Origin: an uncultured Bacillota bacterium
Lineage (GTDB): Bacteria > Bacillota_I > Bacilli_A > RF39 > UBA660
NCBI GenBank assembly: GCA_958428295.1
Contig: CAUAFL010000007.1
Span: 7,980-71,979, forward strand
DNA: 64,000 nucleotides
Direction of reading: 5' to 3'
This document shows, one piece after another, positions 45,375 through 53,931 of this stretch. The position numbers and the translations under genes are program-made. The notes below the pieces were generated by a model. The model searched no databases and had not been told where the DNA came from. It worked only from the letters and a program-made list of their open reading frames with translations. The stretch's first letter is position 1; each line of letters starts with the position of its first letter.

Positions 45375-45905
45375 ATGAGCCGTATTGGAAATCGTAAAAT
45401 TGAAGTTCCCGCAGGAGTTACTGTCAAAGAAGAAAATGGATTAGTAACGGTAACTGGCCCCAAGGGAAGCTTGACTCAAGTAATGTTAAAAGATATCTCT
45501 ATGAAACAAGAAGAGAATATTCTTACATTAGAAAGAGCTAACGAAGCAGCGAAAGCAATGCATGGAACAATGAATGCACTTCTTCAAAATATGATCATTG
45601 GGGTAACCACTGGTTATGAGAAGACACTTGAAATTGTTGGTGTTGGGTATCGCTTTAATGTCAGTGGTAATAAATTAGTGATCAATGCTGGATATTCTCA
45701 TCCAGTCGAACTAGTTATTCCAACTGGGCTTACCGTTGAATCATCTAGCAATACAGAAATCACTATTAAAGGGATTGATAAAGTGTTAGTAGGTGAGTTT
45801 GCTGCCAACGTTAGAAAAGTTCGTAAACCAGAACCATATAAGGGTAAAGGTATCCGTTATAAGGATGAACATATAAGACGTAAAGAAGGAAAGAAAGCTG
45901 CTTAA
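45375..45905 (+). CDS. rplF: 50S ribosomal protein L6
   Basis: Two-domain protein by the factor-binding site, 176 residues. It begins MSRIGNRKIEVPAGV and ends with RKPEPYKGKGIRYKDEHIRR, both diagnostic. RBS GGGAGGTGTCAAA. Confidence 0.97.
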   Translation: MSRIGNRKIEVPAGVTVKEENGLVTVTGPKGSLTQVMLKDISMKQEENILTLERANEAAKAMHGTMNALLQNMIIGVTTGYEKTLEIVGVGYRFNVSGNKLVINAGYSHPVELVIPTGLTVESSSNTEITIKGIDKVLVGEFAANVRKVRKPEPYKGKGIRYKDEHIRRKEGKKAA

Positions 45906-45926
45906 TTGTAGGAAGGAGAAAAAAGT

Positions 45927-46289
45927 ATGATTAATAAAAAATCAAGAAATGAAATGCGTGAAGTCCGCCATGCCCGTATTAGAAAAGAAATGCATGGAAC
46001 ACCGGCTATACCACGGTTAAATATCTTCCGTTCTAATACCGGAATATATGCTCAAATCATCGACGATGAAAGTGCCACAACGTTAGTTTCTGCTTCTTCC
46101 CTAGAAAAAGAGTTAGAACTTAGTAACGGTTCTAATATAGAAGCAGCGAAAAAAGTAGGTGCTAGCATTGCAAAAAAAGCTAAAGAAGCAGGTATTACCA
46201 AAGTTGTATTTGATAGAGGTGGCTACCTATATCATGGTCGTGTACAAGCACTAGCTGATGCTGCACGTGAAAATGGATTAGAGTTCTAA
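45927..46289 (+). CDS. rplR: 50S ribosomal protein L18
   Basis: 5S-rRNA-binding protein, 120 residues. It has [19 protein letters not shown] and the C-terminal [39 protein letters not shown]. Confidence 0.97.
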   Translation: MINKKSRNEMREVRHARIRKEMHGTPAIPRLNIFRSNTGIYAQIIDDESATTLVSASSLEKELELSNGSNIEAAKKVGASIAKKAKEAGITKVVFDRGGYLYHGRVQALADAARENGLEF

Positions 46290-46300
46290 GGAGGGTAAAT

Positions 46301-46810
46301 ATGCAAAAACAAACAAACGATTCCAAAGATAAACAACTAGAAGAAGTCGTTGTGCAATTAAAACCAGTTGTCAAAGTGACAAAAGGTGGTCGGCAACGTC
46401 GTTATGCAGCTGTTGTAGTAGTTGGAGACCGTAAAGGACACGTTGGTTTAGGTACCGGAAAAGCATCTGAAGTACCTGAAGCAATTAAAAAGGCCATCCA
46501 AGATGCCAACAAAAATATGATTACCATTACTCTAATGGACAATCGAACGCTTGCTCATGAAGCAACCGGAATTAGCGGTGCTGCCAGAGTAATGTTAAAG
46601 CCAGCCAAAGAAGGTACTGGTATCATTGCCGGTGGTAGTGTTCGTGCTGTCTTAGAATTAGCTGGTATTCGTGATATTGTTTCAAAATCATTAGGTGCTA
46701 GAACCAAACTAAATATGGCTCAAGCGGCTATTAATGGTCTTAAGAGTATTAAAACACCAGAAGAAGTAGCCAAACTTCGTGGGAAGAGTGTAGAGGAGAT
46801 TTTAGGATAA
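46301..46810 (+). CDS. rpsE: 30S ribosomal protein S5
   Basis: Decoding-fidelity protein, 169 residues. It has [20 protein letters not shown] and the later [17 protein letters not shown]. Its stop overlaps the rplO start. In most bacteria rpmD (L30) lies between these genes; here there is no room for it. Confidence 0.97.
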   Translation: MQKQTNDSKDKQLEEVVVQLKPVVKVTKGGRQRRYAAVVVVGDRKGHVGLGTGKASEVPEAIKKAIQDANKNMITITLMDNRTLAHEATGISGAARVMLKPAKEGTGIIAGGSVRAVLELAGIRDIVSKSLGARTKLNMAQAAINGLKSIKTPEEVAKLRGKSVEEILG

Positions 46811-47253
46811 TGAAGTTACATGAATTACAAAAAAATCCTGGTGCTACAACAAGAAAAAAAATCGTTGGCCGCGGTTCTGGTAGTGGTCTTGGGAAAACAT
46901 CAGGACGTGGTCAAAAAGGGCAAAATGCTCGTAGTGGCGGCGGTGTAAATCCTGTCTTTGAAGGAGGACAATTGCCTTTATATCGTCGACTACCAAAACG
47001 TGGTTTTTCAAACCATATGTTCAAGAAAGAATATGCGGTTATCAATGTTTCTGATTTGAATGTTTTTGATGAGGGAACCGTTGTAACACCGGCTTTATTG
47101 AAAGAAATAGGGCTAGTTAAAAAACAGCTAGCTGGAATAAAAGTACTAGGAGAAGGAACATTAGATAAAAAATTAACTATTCAAGCACATAAATTTTCTA
47201 AAAGTGCATTAGTAAAAATAGGTGAATCAGGAAGTAAAGCCGAGGTGATCTAA
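46810..47253 (+). CDS. rplO: 50S ribosomal protein L15
   Basis: Assembly protein with a glycine/arginine-rich extended N-terminus ([19 protein letters not shown]), 147 residues. It is coupled to rpsE by a one-base overlap and is followed by secY after 1 bp. Confidence 0.97.
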   Translation: MKLHELQKNPGATTRKKIVGRGSGSGLGKTSGRGQKGQNARSGGGVNPVFEGGQLPLYRRLPKRGFSNHMFKKEYAVINVSDLNVFDEGTVVTPALLKEIGLVKKQLAGIKVLGEGTLDKKLTIQAHKFSKSALVKIGESGSKAEVI

Positions 47254-47254
47254 G

Positions 47255-48523
47255 ATGTTTGCTACCTTGAAGCAAATTTTCAAACCAACCAATAAAGACT
47301 TGCAGAAACGCTTAGGCTTCACCTTAGTTGTTCTAGCGATCTTTATTATTGGAACGACAATTCAGGTTCCAGGAACCAGTAGTATTACTAAGAATTTAGG
47401 ATTTCTAGAATTAATTAACTCTATGGGAGGAGGAGCCTTAAAAAACTTTTCCATTTTCTCTCTAGGGGTTATGCCTTATATTACCGCAACGATTTTAATG
47501 CAACTATTGCAAGAGGTAATTCCTTACTTTCAAGATCTTAATAAACAAGGTCCCGTAGGACGGCAAAAGATCAATCAAATTTCTAGATATGTGGGAATTA
47601 TTTTTGCTTTCATTCAGGGGTATGCCTTTTCCTTTATGTTTTTAGGACAAAGTGCTAGCCCAGCGGACTATTTATATGTTTCGACAATTTTAACAGCAGG
47701 TACTGCTTTGTTATTATGGCTCGGTGACCAAATTACTCAAAAGGGTCTTGGTAACGGTCTAAGTCTAATTATTATGGCAGGAATTATTGCTACATTACCA
47801 CAAATGTTTATTGATGCCTTTACGGGGTTAGTAGTATTTGATGGTACGGCTCAAATGATTGCATTTGGCATTGTTAAATTTATTCTATTTGTCATTGTCT
47901 ATTTCGCCATTATTATTGGAGTTATCTTTGTGCAGGAGGCAGAGCGAAAAGTACCAATTCAATATGCCAATAAATCGGGTAATCTTGGAACAGATACTTC
48001 CTCTTTCGTCCCAATCAAAGTAAATACAGCCAATGTAGTGCCGGTTATCTTTGCCTCTAGCCTAATGGCTATTCCGGGGATTATTGCCCAATTAGTTAAT
48101 CAAGAGGGTTTTAATCTATTTGTTCAAAAATATTTAACATATACAACACCCGTAGGATTTGTGATTTATGTAATTTTTATTTTCCTATTTGGTTTTGTTT
48201 ATACTTATATGATTTTTAAACCAGAAGAATTTGCTCAAAATTTAGCTAAAAATGGAGGCTATATTCCAGGTGTTCGGCCGGGAGAAGAGACTAAAAAATA
48301 TTTAGGAAAAGTCCTAACACGTGTAACCTGCTTAGGTTCTATTTTCTTAACAGTTATTGTAGCTCTACCAATTATTTTTTCCAATATTACGAGTTTACCA
48401 ACGAGTGTTAGTATTGGTGGAACGGGGCTATTAATTGTTGTAGGAGTGGCACTAGAAACCTATAAACAAATTGAAGGAAGTTTGCTTTCTAGAAATTACA
48501 AGAAAGGCTATAAACGAAGATGA
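47255..48523 (+). CDS. secY: Preprotein translocase channel SecY
   Basis: Pore of the Sec translocon, 422 residues with ten transmembrane helices. It has the plug and gating region around ITATILMQLLQEVIPYFQDL, the cytosolic loop QEAERKVPIQYAN, and the C-terminal GYIPGVRPGEETKKYL. adk overlaps by 4 nt. RBS within the end of rplO (GAGGTGATCTAAG). Confidence 0.97.
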   Translation: MFATLKQIFKPTNKDLQKRLGFTLVVLAIFIIGTTIQVPGTSSITKNLGFLELINSMGGGALKNFSIFSLGVMPYITATILMQLLQEVIPYFQDLNKQGPVGRQKINQISRYVGIIFAFIQGYAFSFMFLGQSASPADYLYVSTILTAGTALLLWLGDQITQKGLGNGLSLIIMAGIIATLPQMFIDAFTGLVVFDGTAQMIAFGIVKFILFVIVYFAIIIGVIFVQEAERKVPIQYANKSGNLGTDTSSFVPIKVNTANVVPVIFASSLMAIPGIIAQLVNQEGFNLFVQKYLTYTTPVGFVIYVIFIFLFGFVYTYMIFKPEEFAQNLAKNGGYIPGVRPGEETKKYLGKVLTRVTCLGSIFLTVIVALPIIFSNITSLPTSVSIGGTGLLIVVGVALETYKQIEGSLLSRNYKKGYKRR

Positions 48524-49191
48524 AAAACATTTTATTTATAGCACCACCGGCCGCCGGAAAAGGAACGCAAAGTGAATTAATCGAAAAGAAATATCACTTG
48601 CCTCATATTTCTACGGGCGATATTTTAAGAGAAGCTAGTCTATTAGATAATGAACTAGGAAGTTATATTAGAGAGGTTTTATCCAGTGGCGGACTAGTCA
48701 AGGATGAAATTACTTATCAACTAATAGAAGAAAGACTTAGTCAATCAGATTGTCAAAATGGGTATATTTTAGATGGGTTTCCAAGAAATGTGGAACAGGC
48801 AAAAAAATACGATGAAATATTAACTAATTTAAAACAACAATTAGGCTTTGTCTTTTCTTTAGAAATTGATGAAAAAGTGTTAGAAAAAAGAATTACTGGT
48901 CGTCGTATTTGTGAGCAGTGTAATGCAGTTTATAATCTGAACAGCAAGAATGAACAGCCTCAAATAGAATCAACTTGTAATAAATGTAGTGGAAGACTTT
49001 ATCAAAGAAATGATGATAACATTACTTCTTTTCAAAACCGTTATCAGTTGTATTTGGAAAAAACAGCACCTTTACTTGACTATTATAGGCAAAAAGGTGT
49101 ATTATATGTTATCAATGGTGAAGGTTCAAAAGAGGAAATTCATGATCGAATTGTTCAAGTATTAACAGAAAGGGCCAAAGGTGGAGAATGA
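48520..49191 (+). CDS. adk: Adenylate kinase, zinc-lid form
   Basis: Interconverts ATP, AMP and ADP. It is 223 residues. The P-loop is APPAAGKGTQ at 8-17, where the usual GPPGAGKGT is altered to PPAAGKGT. DGFPRN and the lid are present; the lid carries four cysteines (CEQC and CNKC) for structural zinc. It overlaps secY and map by 4 nt each. Confidence 0.96.
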   Translation: MKNILFIAPPAAGKGTQSELIEKKYHLPHISTGDILREASLLDNELGSYIREVLSSGGLVKDEITYQLIEERLSQSDCQNGYILDGFPRNVEQAKKYDEILTNLKQQLGFVFSLEIDEKVLEKRITGRRICEQCNAVYNLNSKNEQPQIESTCNKCSGRLYQRNDDNITSFQNRYQLYLEKTAPLLDYYRQKGVLYVINGEGSKEEIHDRIVQVLTERAKGGE

Positions 49192-49934
49192 TTAGTATCA
49201 AAAGTAAACGCGAAATAGAGTTATTAAAAAAAGCGGGTACCATTGTCTATCAGACTCATCAATACCTCCGCCCCTTTCTTCGCCCAGGGATCAAAACTTG
49301 TGAACTTGACCGTTTAGCCGAAGACTTCATTAGAGCGCATGGTGCAACCCCATCCTTTAAGGGGTACGAAGGTTTTCCTAGTGCTCTTTGCATTAGCATT
49401 AACGAAGAAGTAGTACATGGCTTTCCTAGTGATAGACTGCTTGAAGAAGGTGATATTATTTCTATTGATATCGGAGCTTGTTATAAAGGATATCATGGTG
49501 ATTCTGCTTGGACATATCCAGTAGGTAAGATAAGTCCTGAAAATTCTTATTTATTAGAACATACCGAAAAAGCTTTATGGGAAGGCATCAAACAAGTAAA
49601 ACCAGGCAATCAAATAGGGGATATTGGTTATGCAATTGAACAATATGCTATCAAGCATCAACTAGGGGTTGTCAAAGAATTAGTTGGTCATGGTGTAGGA
49701 ACCGATGTTCACGAAGCACCGGATGTTCCTAATTATGGAAAACAAGGAACTGGGCCCAAACTAAAAGAGGGAATGGTCATTGCAATTGAACCAATGCTAA
49801 CCTTAGGAAGTCCAGAAATATTTATGGATGATAATGACTGGACCATCATTACCGATGATATGTCTTGTTCAGCACATTTTGAACATACCGTCGTCGTAAC
49901 CAGTGATGGTGTTGAAATATTAACAGGAGAGTGA
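49188..49934 (+). CDS. map: Methionine aminopeptidase type I
   Basis: Removes the N-terminal Met of new proteins. It is 248 residues. Metal ligands lie in [16 protein letters not shown], the [15 protein letters not shown] block, IEPML and the final [11 protein letters not shown]. The RBS GGTGGAG lies at the end of adk. Confidence 0.97.
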   Translation: MISIKSKREIELLKKAGTIVYQTHQYLRPFLRPGIKTCELDRLAEDFIRAHGATPSFKGYEGFPSALCISINEEVVHGFPSDRLLEEGDIISIDIGACYKGYHGDSAWTYPVGKISPENSYLLEHTEKALWEGIKQVKPGNQIGDIGYAIEQYAIKHQLGVVKELVGHGVGTDVHEAPDVPNYGKQGTGPKLKEGMVIAIEPMLTLGSPEIFMDDNDWTIITDDMSCSAHFEHTVVVTSDGVEILTGE

Positions 49935-49938
49935 AAAG

Positions 49939-50154
49939 ATGGCGAAAGATGATGTGATTGAAGTAGATGGCAAAGTTTTAGAAATTATACCAGGTGGTAA
50001 ATTTAAGGTCCAATTAGAAAATGGACACATTGTGGAAGCTCACGTTTCTGGTAAAATACGAATGAATTACATTCGCATCTTACCGGGGGATACCGTAATG
50101 ATTGAATTATCACCTTATGACTTAACACGTGGGCGTATTACCTATCGTAAATAA
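49939..50154 (+). CDS. infA: Translation initiation factor IF-1
   Basis: OB-fold factor that occupies the 30S A site, 71 residues. It has [20 protein letters not shown] and the end [12 protein letters not shown]. Four bp after map, with RBS AGGAGAGTGAAAAG. Confidence 0.97.
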   Translation: MAKDDVIEVDGKVLEIIPGGKFKVQLENGHIVEAHVSGKIRMNYIRILPGDTVMIELSPYDLTRGRITYRK

Positions 50155-50169
50155 TAGGAGGGAATTATA

Positions 50170-50283
50170 ATGAAAGTACAAGCATCAGTAAAACCGATTT
50201 GCCCAAAATGTAAAATTGTAAGAAGAAAAGGCAAAATCAGAGTAATTTGTGAAAATCCAAAACACAAGCAAAGACAAGGTTAA
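50170..50283 (+). CDS. rpmJ: 50S ribosomal protein L36
   Basis: 37 residues, too short for most ORF calls. It begins [17 protein letters not shown], and the zinc ligands are CPKC, then a later Cys and His ([12 protein letters not shown]). RBS AGGAGGGAATTATA. It sits in its canonical place between infA and rpsM. Confidence 0.96.
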   Translation: MKVQASVKPICPKCKIVRRKGKIRVICENPKHKQRQG

Positions 50284-50300
50284 TAAGAGGAGGTTATTAT

Positions 50301-50669
50301 ATGGCACGTATTAAAGGTGTAGATATTCCAAATGATAAGCATATCGTCATTTCACTTACTTATATCTATGGAATTGGAAAAAGTTTAGCAGAAACAATCT
50401 GTCAAAATGCAAAAGTAGAGCCTACAAAAAAAGCAGGAGACTTAACACAAGAAGAATTAATTACTCTTCGGGATGAAATTAATAAGCATCTAACTGAAGG
50501 AGACTTACGCCGCGAAGTTAGTATGAATATTAAAACGAAAATGGAAATTAACTCTTATCAAGGAAGTCGTCATAAAAAGGGCTTACCAGTAAGAGGTCAA
50601 CGAACAAGTCGCAATGCCAGAACCCGTAAAGGTAGAGGTAAGATTGTCGCTAATAAGAAGAAAGTTTAG
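50301..50669 (+). CDS. rpsM: 30S ribosomal protein S13
   Basis: Head protein contacting P-site tRNA, 122 residues. It has [14 protein letters not shown], the [18 protein letters not shown] segment and a basic C-terminal tail. RBS AGAGGAGGTTATT. Confidence 0.97.
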   Translation: MARIKGVDIPNDKHIVISLTYIYGIGKSLAETICQNAKVEPTKKAGDLTQEELITLRDEINKHLTEGDLRREVSMNIKTKMEINSYQGSRHKKGLPVRGQRTSRNARTRKGRGKIVANKKKV

Positions 50670-50686
50670 TAAGGAGGGTGTGAAAA

Positions 50687-51070
50687 ATGGCTTATAAAAC
50701 GCGAAAGAAAAAAGTAAAGAAAAATATTCCTGAAGGAATTGTACATATTCAGTCAACCTTCAATAACACAATTATTACCGTGACTGATAAAGAAGGAAAT
50801 ACAATTAGTTGGTCTGCTAGTGGAGCTTTAGGATTTAAAGGAAGTAAAAAATCAACTCCATTTGCTGCTGGCATGGCTTCAGAACAAGCAGCCAAAGCCG
50901 CTTATGACTTAGGAATGAGAAAAGTAGAAGTCGTTGTCAAAGGGCTAGGACCTGGTCGTGAAACAGCAATACGTTCTCTTCAAACGGCTGGTCTTGAAGT
51001 AACTACCATTACCGATGTAACACCAATTCCACATAACGGATGTCGTCCACCAAAACGACCACGTGGATAA
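50687..51070 (+). CDS. rpsK: 30S ribosomal protein S11
   Basis: Platform protein near the mRNA exit, 127 residues. It has [15 protein letters not shown] and the end [36 protein letters not shown]. Confidence 0.97.
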   Translation: MAYKTRKKKVKKNIPEGIVHIQSTFNNTIITVTDKEGNTISWSASGALGFKGSKKSTPFAAGMASEQAAKAAYDLGMRKVEVVVKGLGPGRETAIRSLQTAGLEVTTITDVTPIPHNGCRPPKRPRG

Positions 51071-51089
51071 TTAAAGGGAGGTTAGTAAT

Positions 51090-52040
51090 TTGTTAGAATT
51101 TGAAAAACCAGTTTATAAAATTACCGATTATGTAGAAAATAATTTTTACGGAAAGTTTGAACTTGAACCACTAGAAAGAGGTTTTGGTACTACTTTAGGA
51201 AACGCACTACGACGAGTTATGTTATCATCTCTTCCAGGCAGTGCGATCAGTGCTGTTAGAATTGAAGGAGTACTTCATGAATTTCAAACATTGGAAGGTG
51301 TCTTAGAGGATGTTACTACCATTATTCTTAATCTAAAAGGTGTAGTACTTAAGAATCATGGTGGTGATAATAAAGTCATTCACATAAATATCACCGAAGA
51401 AGGGCCTGTTACTGCTGGTGATATTACCGCTGATGCTGATATTGAAATTATCAATAAGGATCATGTGATTGCCAATATTGCCAAGGGTGGTAAACTTGTC
51501 ATGGACATGATGGTAACCAATGGTCGCGGTTATGTGAAAAGCGAAGATTCTAGATTGAAAAATAATAATAAATGTCATGGTTATATCATTATGGATTCAA
51601 TTTACTCTCCAATTGAACGAGTTTCTTTTGAAGTAGAAAGTGCTCGTGTTGGCCAAGATGAAAGTTATGATAAACTAATGATAGAAACCTGGACGAATGG
51701 TTCTATTAAACCTGAAGAGGCGATTGCTTTAGCTGCTAAAATCTTAATCGAACACTTCAATATTGTCACCAATTTAAGTGATATTGCTGATATGAGTGGC
51801 ATGATGATTGAAAAAACAGAAGATCCCAAAACCAAAGCGTTAGAAACATCAATTGAGGATTTAGATTTTTCAGTAAGAGCTTATAATTGTTTGAAAAGAG
51901 CAGGTGTTCATACATTACAAGATTTAGTAAACAAAAGTGAAAATGATATGATGAAAATCCGTAATTTAGGAAAAAAATCATTGAAAGAAGTACTTGATAA
52001 AATTAAAGAATTAGGACTAGACCTAAGAGAAGATGATTAG
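51090..52040 (+). CDS. rpoA: DNA-directed RNA polymerase subunit alpha
   Basis: Assembly subunit, 316 residues. The N-terminal domain has PLERGFGTTLGNALRRVMLSS in two blocks, and the linker is followed by the C-terminal domain (about 245-316) with the helix-hairpin-helix RNLGKKSLKEVLDKI that binds UP elements and activators. Start is TTG at 51090, behind GGGAGGTTAGTAAT. Confidence 0.97.
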   Translation: MLEFEKPVYKITDYVENNFYGKFELEPLERGFGTTLGNALRRVMLSSLPGSAISAVRIEGVLHEFQTLEGVLEDVTTIILNLKGVVLKNHGGDNKVIHINITEEGPVTAGDITADADIEIINKDHVIANIAKGGKLVMDMMVTNGRGYVKSEDSRLKNNNKCHGYIIMDSIYSPIERVSFEVESARVGQDESYDKLMIETWTNGSIKPEEAIALAAKILIEHFNIVTNLSDIADMSGMMIEKTEDPKTKALETSIEDLDFSVRAYNCLKRAGVHTLQDLVNKSENDMMKIRNLGKKSLKEVLDKIKELGLDLREDD

Positions 52041-52055
52041 AAGGAGGCTAGGAAA

Positions 52056-52406
52056 ATGGCATACAGAAAACTAGGTGTTGATAATAAACATAGAAGAAGT
52101 CTATTAGCAACCCAAGCAAAACAAGTAATTATGAACGGACAAATTACTACTACGGTGACAAGAGCCAAAGAAGTTCGTAAAGCAGTAGAAAAATTAATTA
52201 CTTATGGTAAGAAGGGAAGTCTTGGAGACCGTCGTAGAGCTCTTGCTTTCGTTCACAATGACAAAGAAGTAGTTAATAAAATCTTTAATGAACTAGCTCC
52301 TCGTTATGCAAATCGTAATGGTGGCTACACACAAATCCTAAAATTACAAGAACGTCGTGGTGATAATGCACCAATGGCCATCTTAAAATTGATTGAAGAA
52401 GCGTAA
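52056..52406 (+). CDS. rplQ: 50S ribosomal protein L17
   Basis: Tunnel-rim protein, 116 residues. It starts MAYRKLGVDNKHRRSLL and has RRALAFVHNDKEVVNKIF. It is the last gene of the operon. A short terminator (AAGC/GCTT with a T run, 52400-52420) follows and overlaps its stop codon. ECF transporter genes and truA, often next, are absent. Confidence 0.97.
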   Translation: MAYRKLGVDNKHRRSLLATQAKQVIMNGQITTTVTRAKEVRKAVEKLITYGKKGSLGDRRRALAFVHNDKEVVNKIFNELAPRYANRNGGYTQILKLQERRGDNAPMAILKLIEEA

Positions 52407-52434
52407 GGCTTTCTTTTTTTGGTTAATAAACCAG

Positions 52435-52463
52435 TTGTCAAAAATATAGATATACATTATAAT
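52435..52463 (+). promoter_or_regulatory. Promoter of the 52.5-kb gene
   Basis: TTGTCA (52435-52440), 17-bp spacer, perfect TATAAT (52458-52463). Confidence 0.8.
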
Positions 52464-52481
52464 TACCTCAAGAGAGGTAAT
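52462..52481 (+). promoter_or_regulatory. Hairpin sequestering the ribosome-binding site
   Basis: ATTACCTC (52462-52469) pairs perfectly with GAGGTAAT (52474-52481). The RBS AGAGAGG lies in the loop and 3' arm. The start site is expected at about 52470, so the full stem may form only on longer or upstream-initiated transcripts. Confidence 0.45.
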
Positions 52482-52485
52482 GAGT

Positions 52486-53304
52486 GTGAAAAAGTATGAT
52501 TATGAATCACTATCAACGAATGAACAACTTATTTATAGCCTAGAAAAGGCTCGAGAATGTTTGCAAGATGGCCGAATTAATTTAGCTTTTAAAATTTTAC
52601 AAGATGTTTCTTTAGACTTAGAAACTAATAATAACTTATTATTAGAACTATCACAAACTTTACTTGCATCCAAGCAATTGGAATTAGCAATTACTTTATT
52701 GGAAAAGGGGAATCTTCAGAATATAAAGGTCTTCAGTAGTCTTTGTATCCTATATGTACGTTTAAAACAAGAACATAAACTATATAAACTCTACAACAAT
52801 ATCGAACCTAAAAACTTTTATCCACAAGATGGGAAACGATATTATAATGAAGTTAAAAATTATTTAGCTAAAACCCATTCTGATATTGTGGCTTTTCCTC
52901 ACAATTACTATGAACAAATGCTTGCTAATTATCGTGAAAGTGCCGCACTTAATCATATTAAAGAGCGGCATGCGAAAGATAATGGCAACTTTCGAAAGAA
53001 GAATACGAGTTGTTTTGTAGCTAATATTGATATAGAAGGAACCTTCTATTATTTGAAAAAAACAATTAAAGCAGGCAGTGATCAGACGATTTGTCATGAA
53101 CATTTTTCAGATACTTATATTTATGAAAGCTTAGATTGCGGGTTAAATCATAATTATAAAAAATGTGATTATTTAAAAGTAGTGACCTTACCTAATACAA
53201 ATAAAATAGTAACCATGTTTCCTCTAGATGAGGGGCATGTTGACTCTTCTTCCAAAGTCAAACTTTCAATAAAAAGAAAAGGCAACTATTTGCACAACCG
53301 TTAA
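52486..53304 (+). CDS. Helical-repeat (TPR-like) protein of unknown function
   Basis: Start taken as GTG 52486, eight bases after AGAGAGG; the in-frame ATG at 52480 is too close to that element. The 272-residue product has about 120 N-terminal residues of paired helices resembling degenerate TPR repeats. A C-terminal half of mixed strands follows, ending in YLKVVTLPNTNKIVTMFPLDEG, which faintly recalls a PemK/MazF-type beta barrel. Neither match is firm. It has its own promoter and a strong terminator. Confidence 0.65.
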   Translation: MKKYDYESLSTNEQLIYSLEKARECLQDGRINLAFKILQDVSLDLETNNNLLLELSQTLLASKQLELAITLLEKGNLQNIKVFSSLCILYVRLKQEHKLYKLYNNIEPKNFYPQDGKRYYNEVKNYLAKTHSDIVAFPHNYYEQMLANYRESAALNHIKERHAKDNGNFRKKNTSCFVANIDIEGTFYYLKKTIKAGSDQTICHEHFSDTYIYESLDCGLNHNYKKCDYLKVVTLPNTNKIVTMFPLDEGHVDSSSKVKLSIKRKGNYLHNR

Positions 53305-53323
53305 GAAAATAGTTGCCTTTTCC
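53277..53323 (+). terminator. Terminator of the TPR-like gene
   Basis: AAAAGGCAACTATTT (53277-53291) pairs with AAATAGTTGCCTTTT (53307-53321). The stem includes the end of the coding sequence and, in its 3' arm, the -35 box of the following T-box promoter. Confidence 0.85.
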
Positions 53324-53341
53324 TTAAAAGTTGCGTATAAT
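53313..53341 (+). promoter_or_regulatory. T-box/leuS promoter
   Basis: TTGCCT (53313-53318), 17-bp spacer, TATAAT (53336-53341). Confidence 0.7.
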
Positions 53342-53347
53342 AAAACT

Positions 53348-53568
53348 AGTTTTAAATGCTGTTATAGTAGTAAAAAAGAATGCCTTTTAAGAGAGTTTGT
53401 GGTCGGTGCGAGCAAATATAGCTTCTTTTTGAACTTAATAACAAGAAAGCATTTACGGAAAAGCATCCGTTATCATCAATAAAAGCTGCATAGCACTGCT
53501 ATGAAGTAAGGTGGTACCGCGAATCGCTAAATTCGTCCTTATGGAGAATTTAGTTTTTTTATGGAGGA
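53348..53568 (+). promoter_or_regulatory. T-box riboswitch, leucine-specific
   Basis: Senses uncharged tRNA-Leu. The AGAGAGTTTGTGGTCGGTG stem I elements and the GNTG motif are present. The specifier region GAACTT places a CTT (Leu) codon in the expected position. The T-box sequence AAGGTGGTACCGCG (near 53508-53521) precedes the terminator CTAAATTC/GAATTTAG plus seven T. Uncharged tRNA should stabilise the antiterminator and allow expression of the two genes behind it. Confidence 0.92.
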
Positions 53569-53574
53569 GAGTTT

Positions 53575-53931
53575 ATGGAAACACAAATATTCGTCTTTAT
53601 TTTAACATTTTTGTTTGTTTTTTTAATCTATGAAATCTTTTTAGTTAGGAAATGTAAAAAGGATAAAAAACGAAAGAAACCAATAGAAGTTCAATATCTT
53701 ATTAACCGTTATCATCTATCCTTACAGCATCTTAATTATAAACAATTATTAAACGTAGTAAGTATTGTTAGTGCCTTTGACATTGCTCTAGTGGTAACAG
53801 CTATTTCTATTCTAAAAAATTTCTATTTGCAATTAGCAGTAGGCTTTGTCTTAATTTTTGCACTTATCTTAGTAAGTTATGCAATCGTAGGTCATATTTA
53901 TCAACAGAAAGGACGGAAAAAAAATGTATAA
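53575..53931 (+). CDS. Small membrane protein encoded between the T-box and leuS
   Basis: 118 residues with three predicted membrane helices: about 4-23, then after a basic loop (KKDKKRKK) about 65-82 and 85-108. The cytosolic segment [23 protein letters not shown] is amphipathic. RBS GGAGGAGAGTTT. It overlaps leuS by 8 nt, so it is under leucine T-box control and translationally coupled. I do not recognise a family, and a leucine-related or translation-related role is only inferred from position. Confidence 0.75.
   Translation: METQIFVFILTFLFVFLIYEIFLVRKCKKDKKRKKPIEVQYLINRYHLSLQHLNYKQLLNVVSIVSAFDIALVVTAISILKNFYLQLAVGFVLIFALILVSYAIVGHIYQQKGRKKNV

Noticed and set aside
47684..47692. 0A-like box TTTCGACAA in secY
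   Set aside because: It lies deep in coding sequence with no promoter near it; expected by chance.
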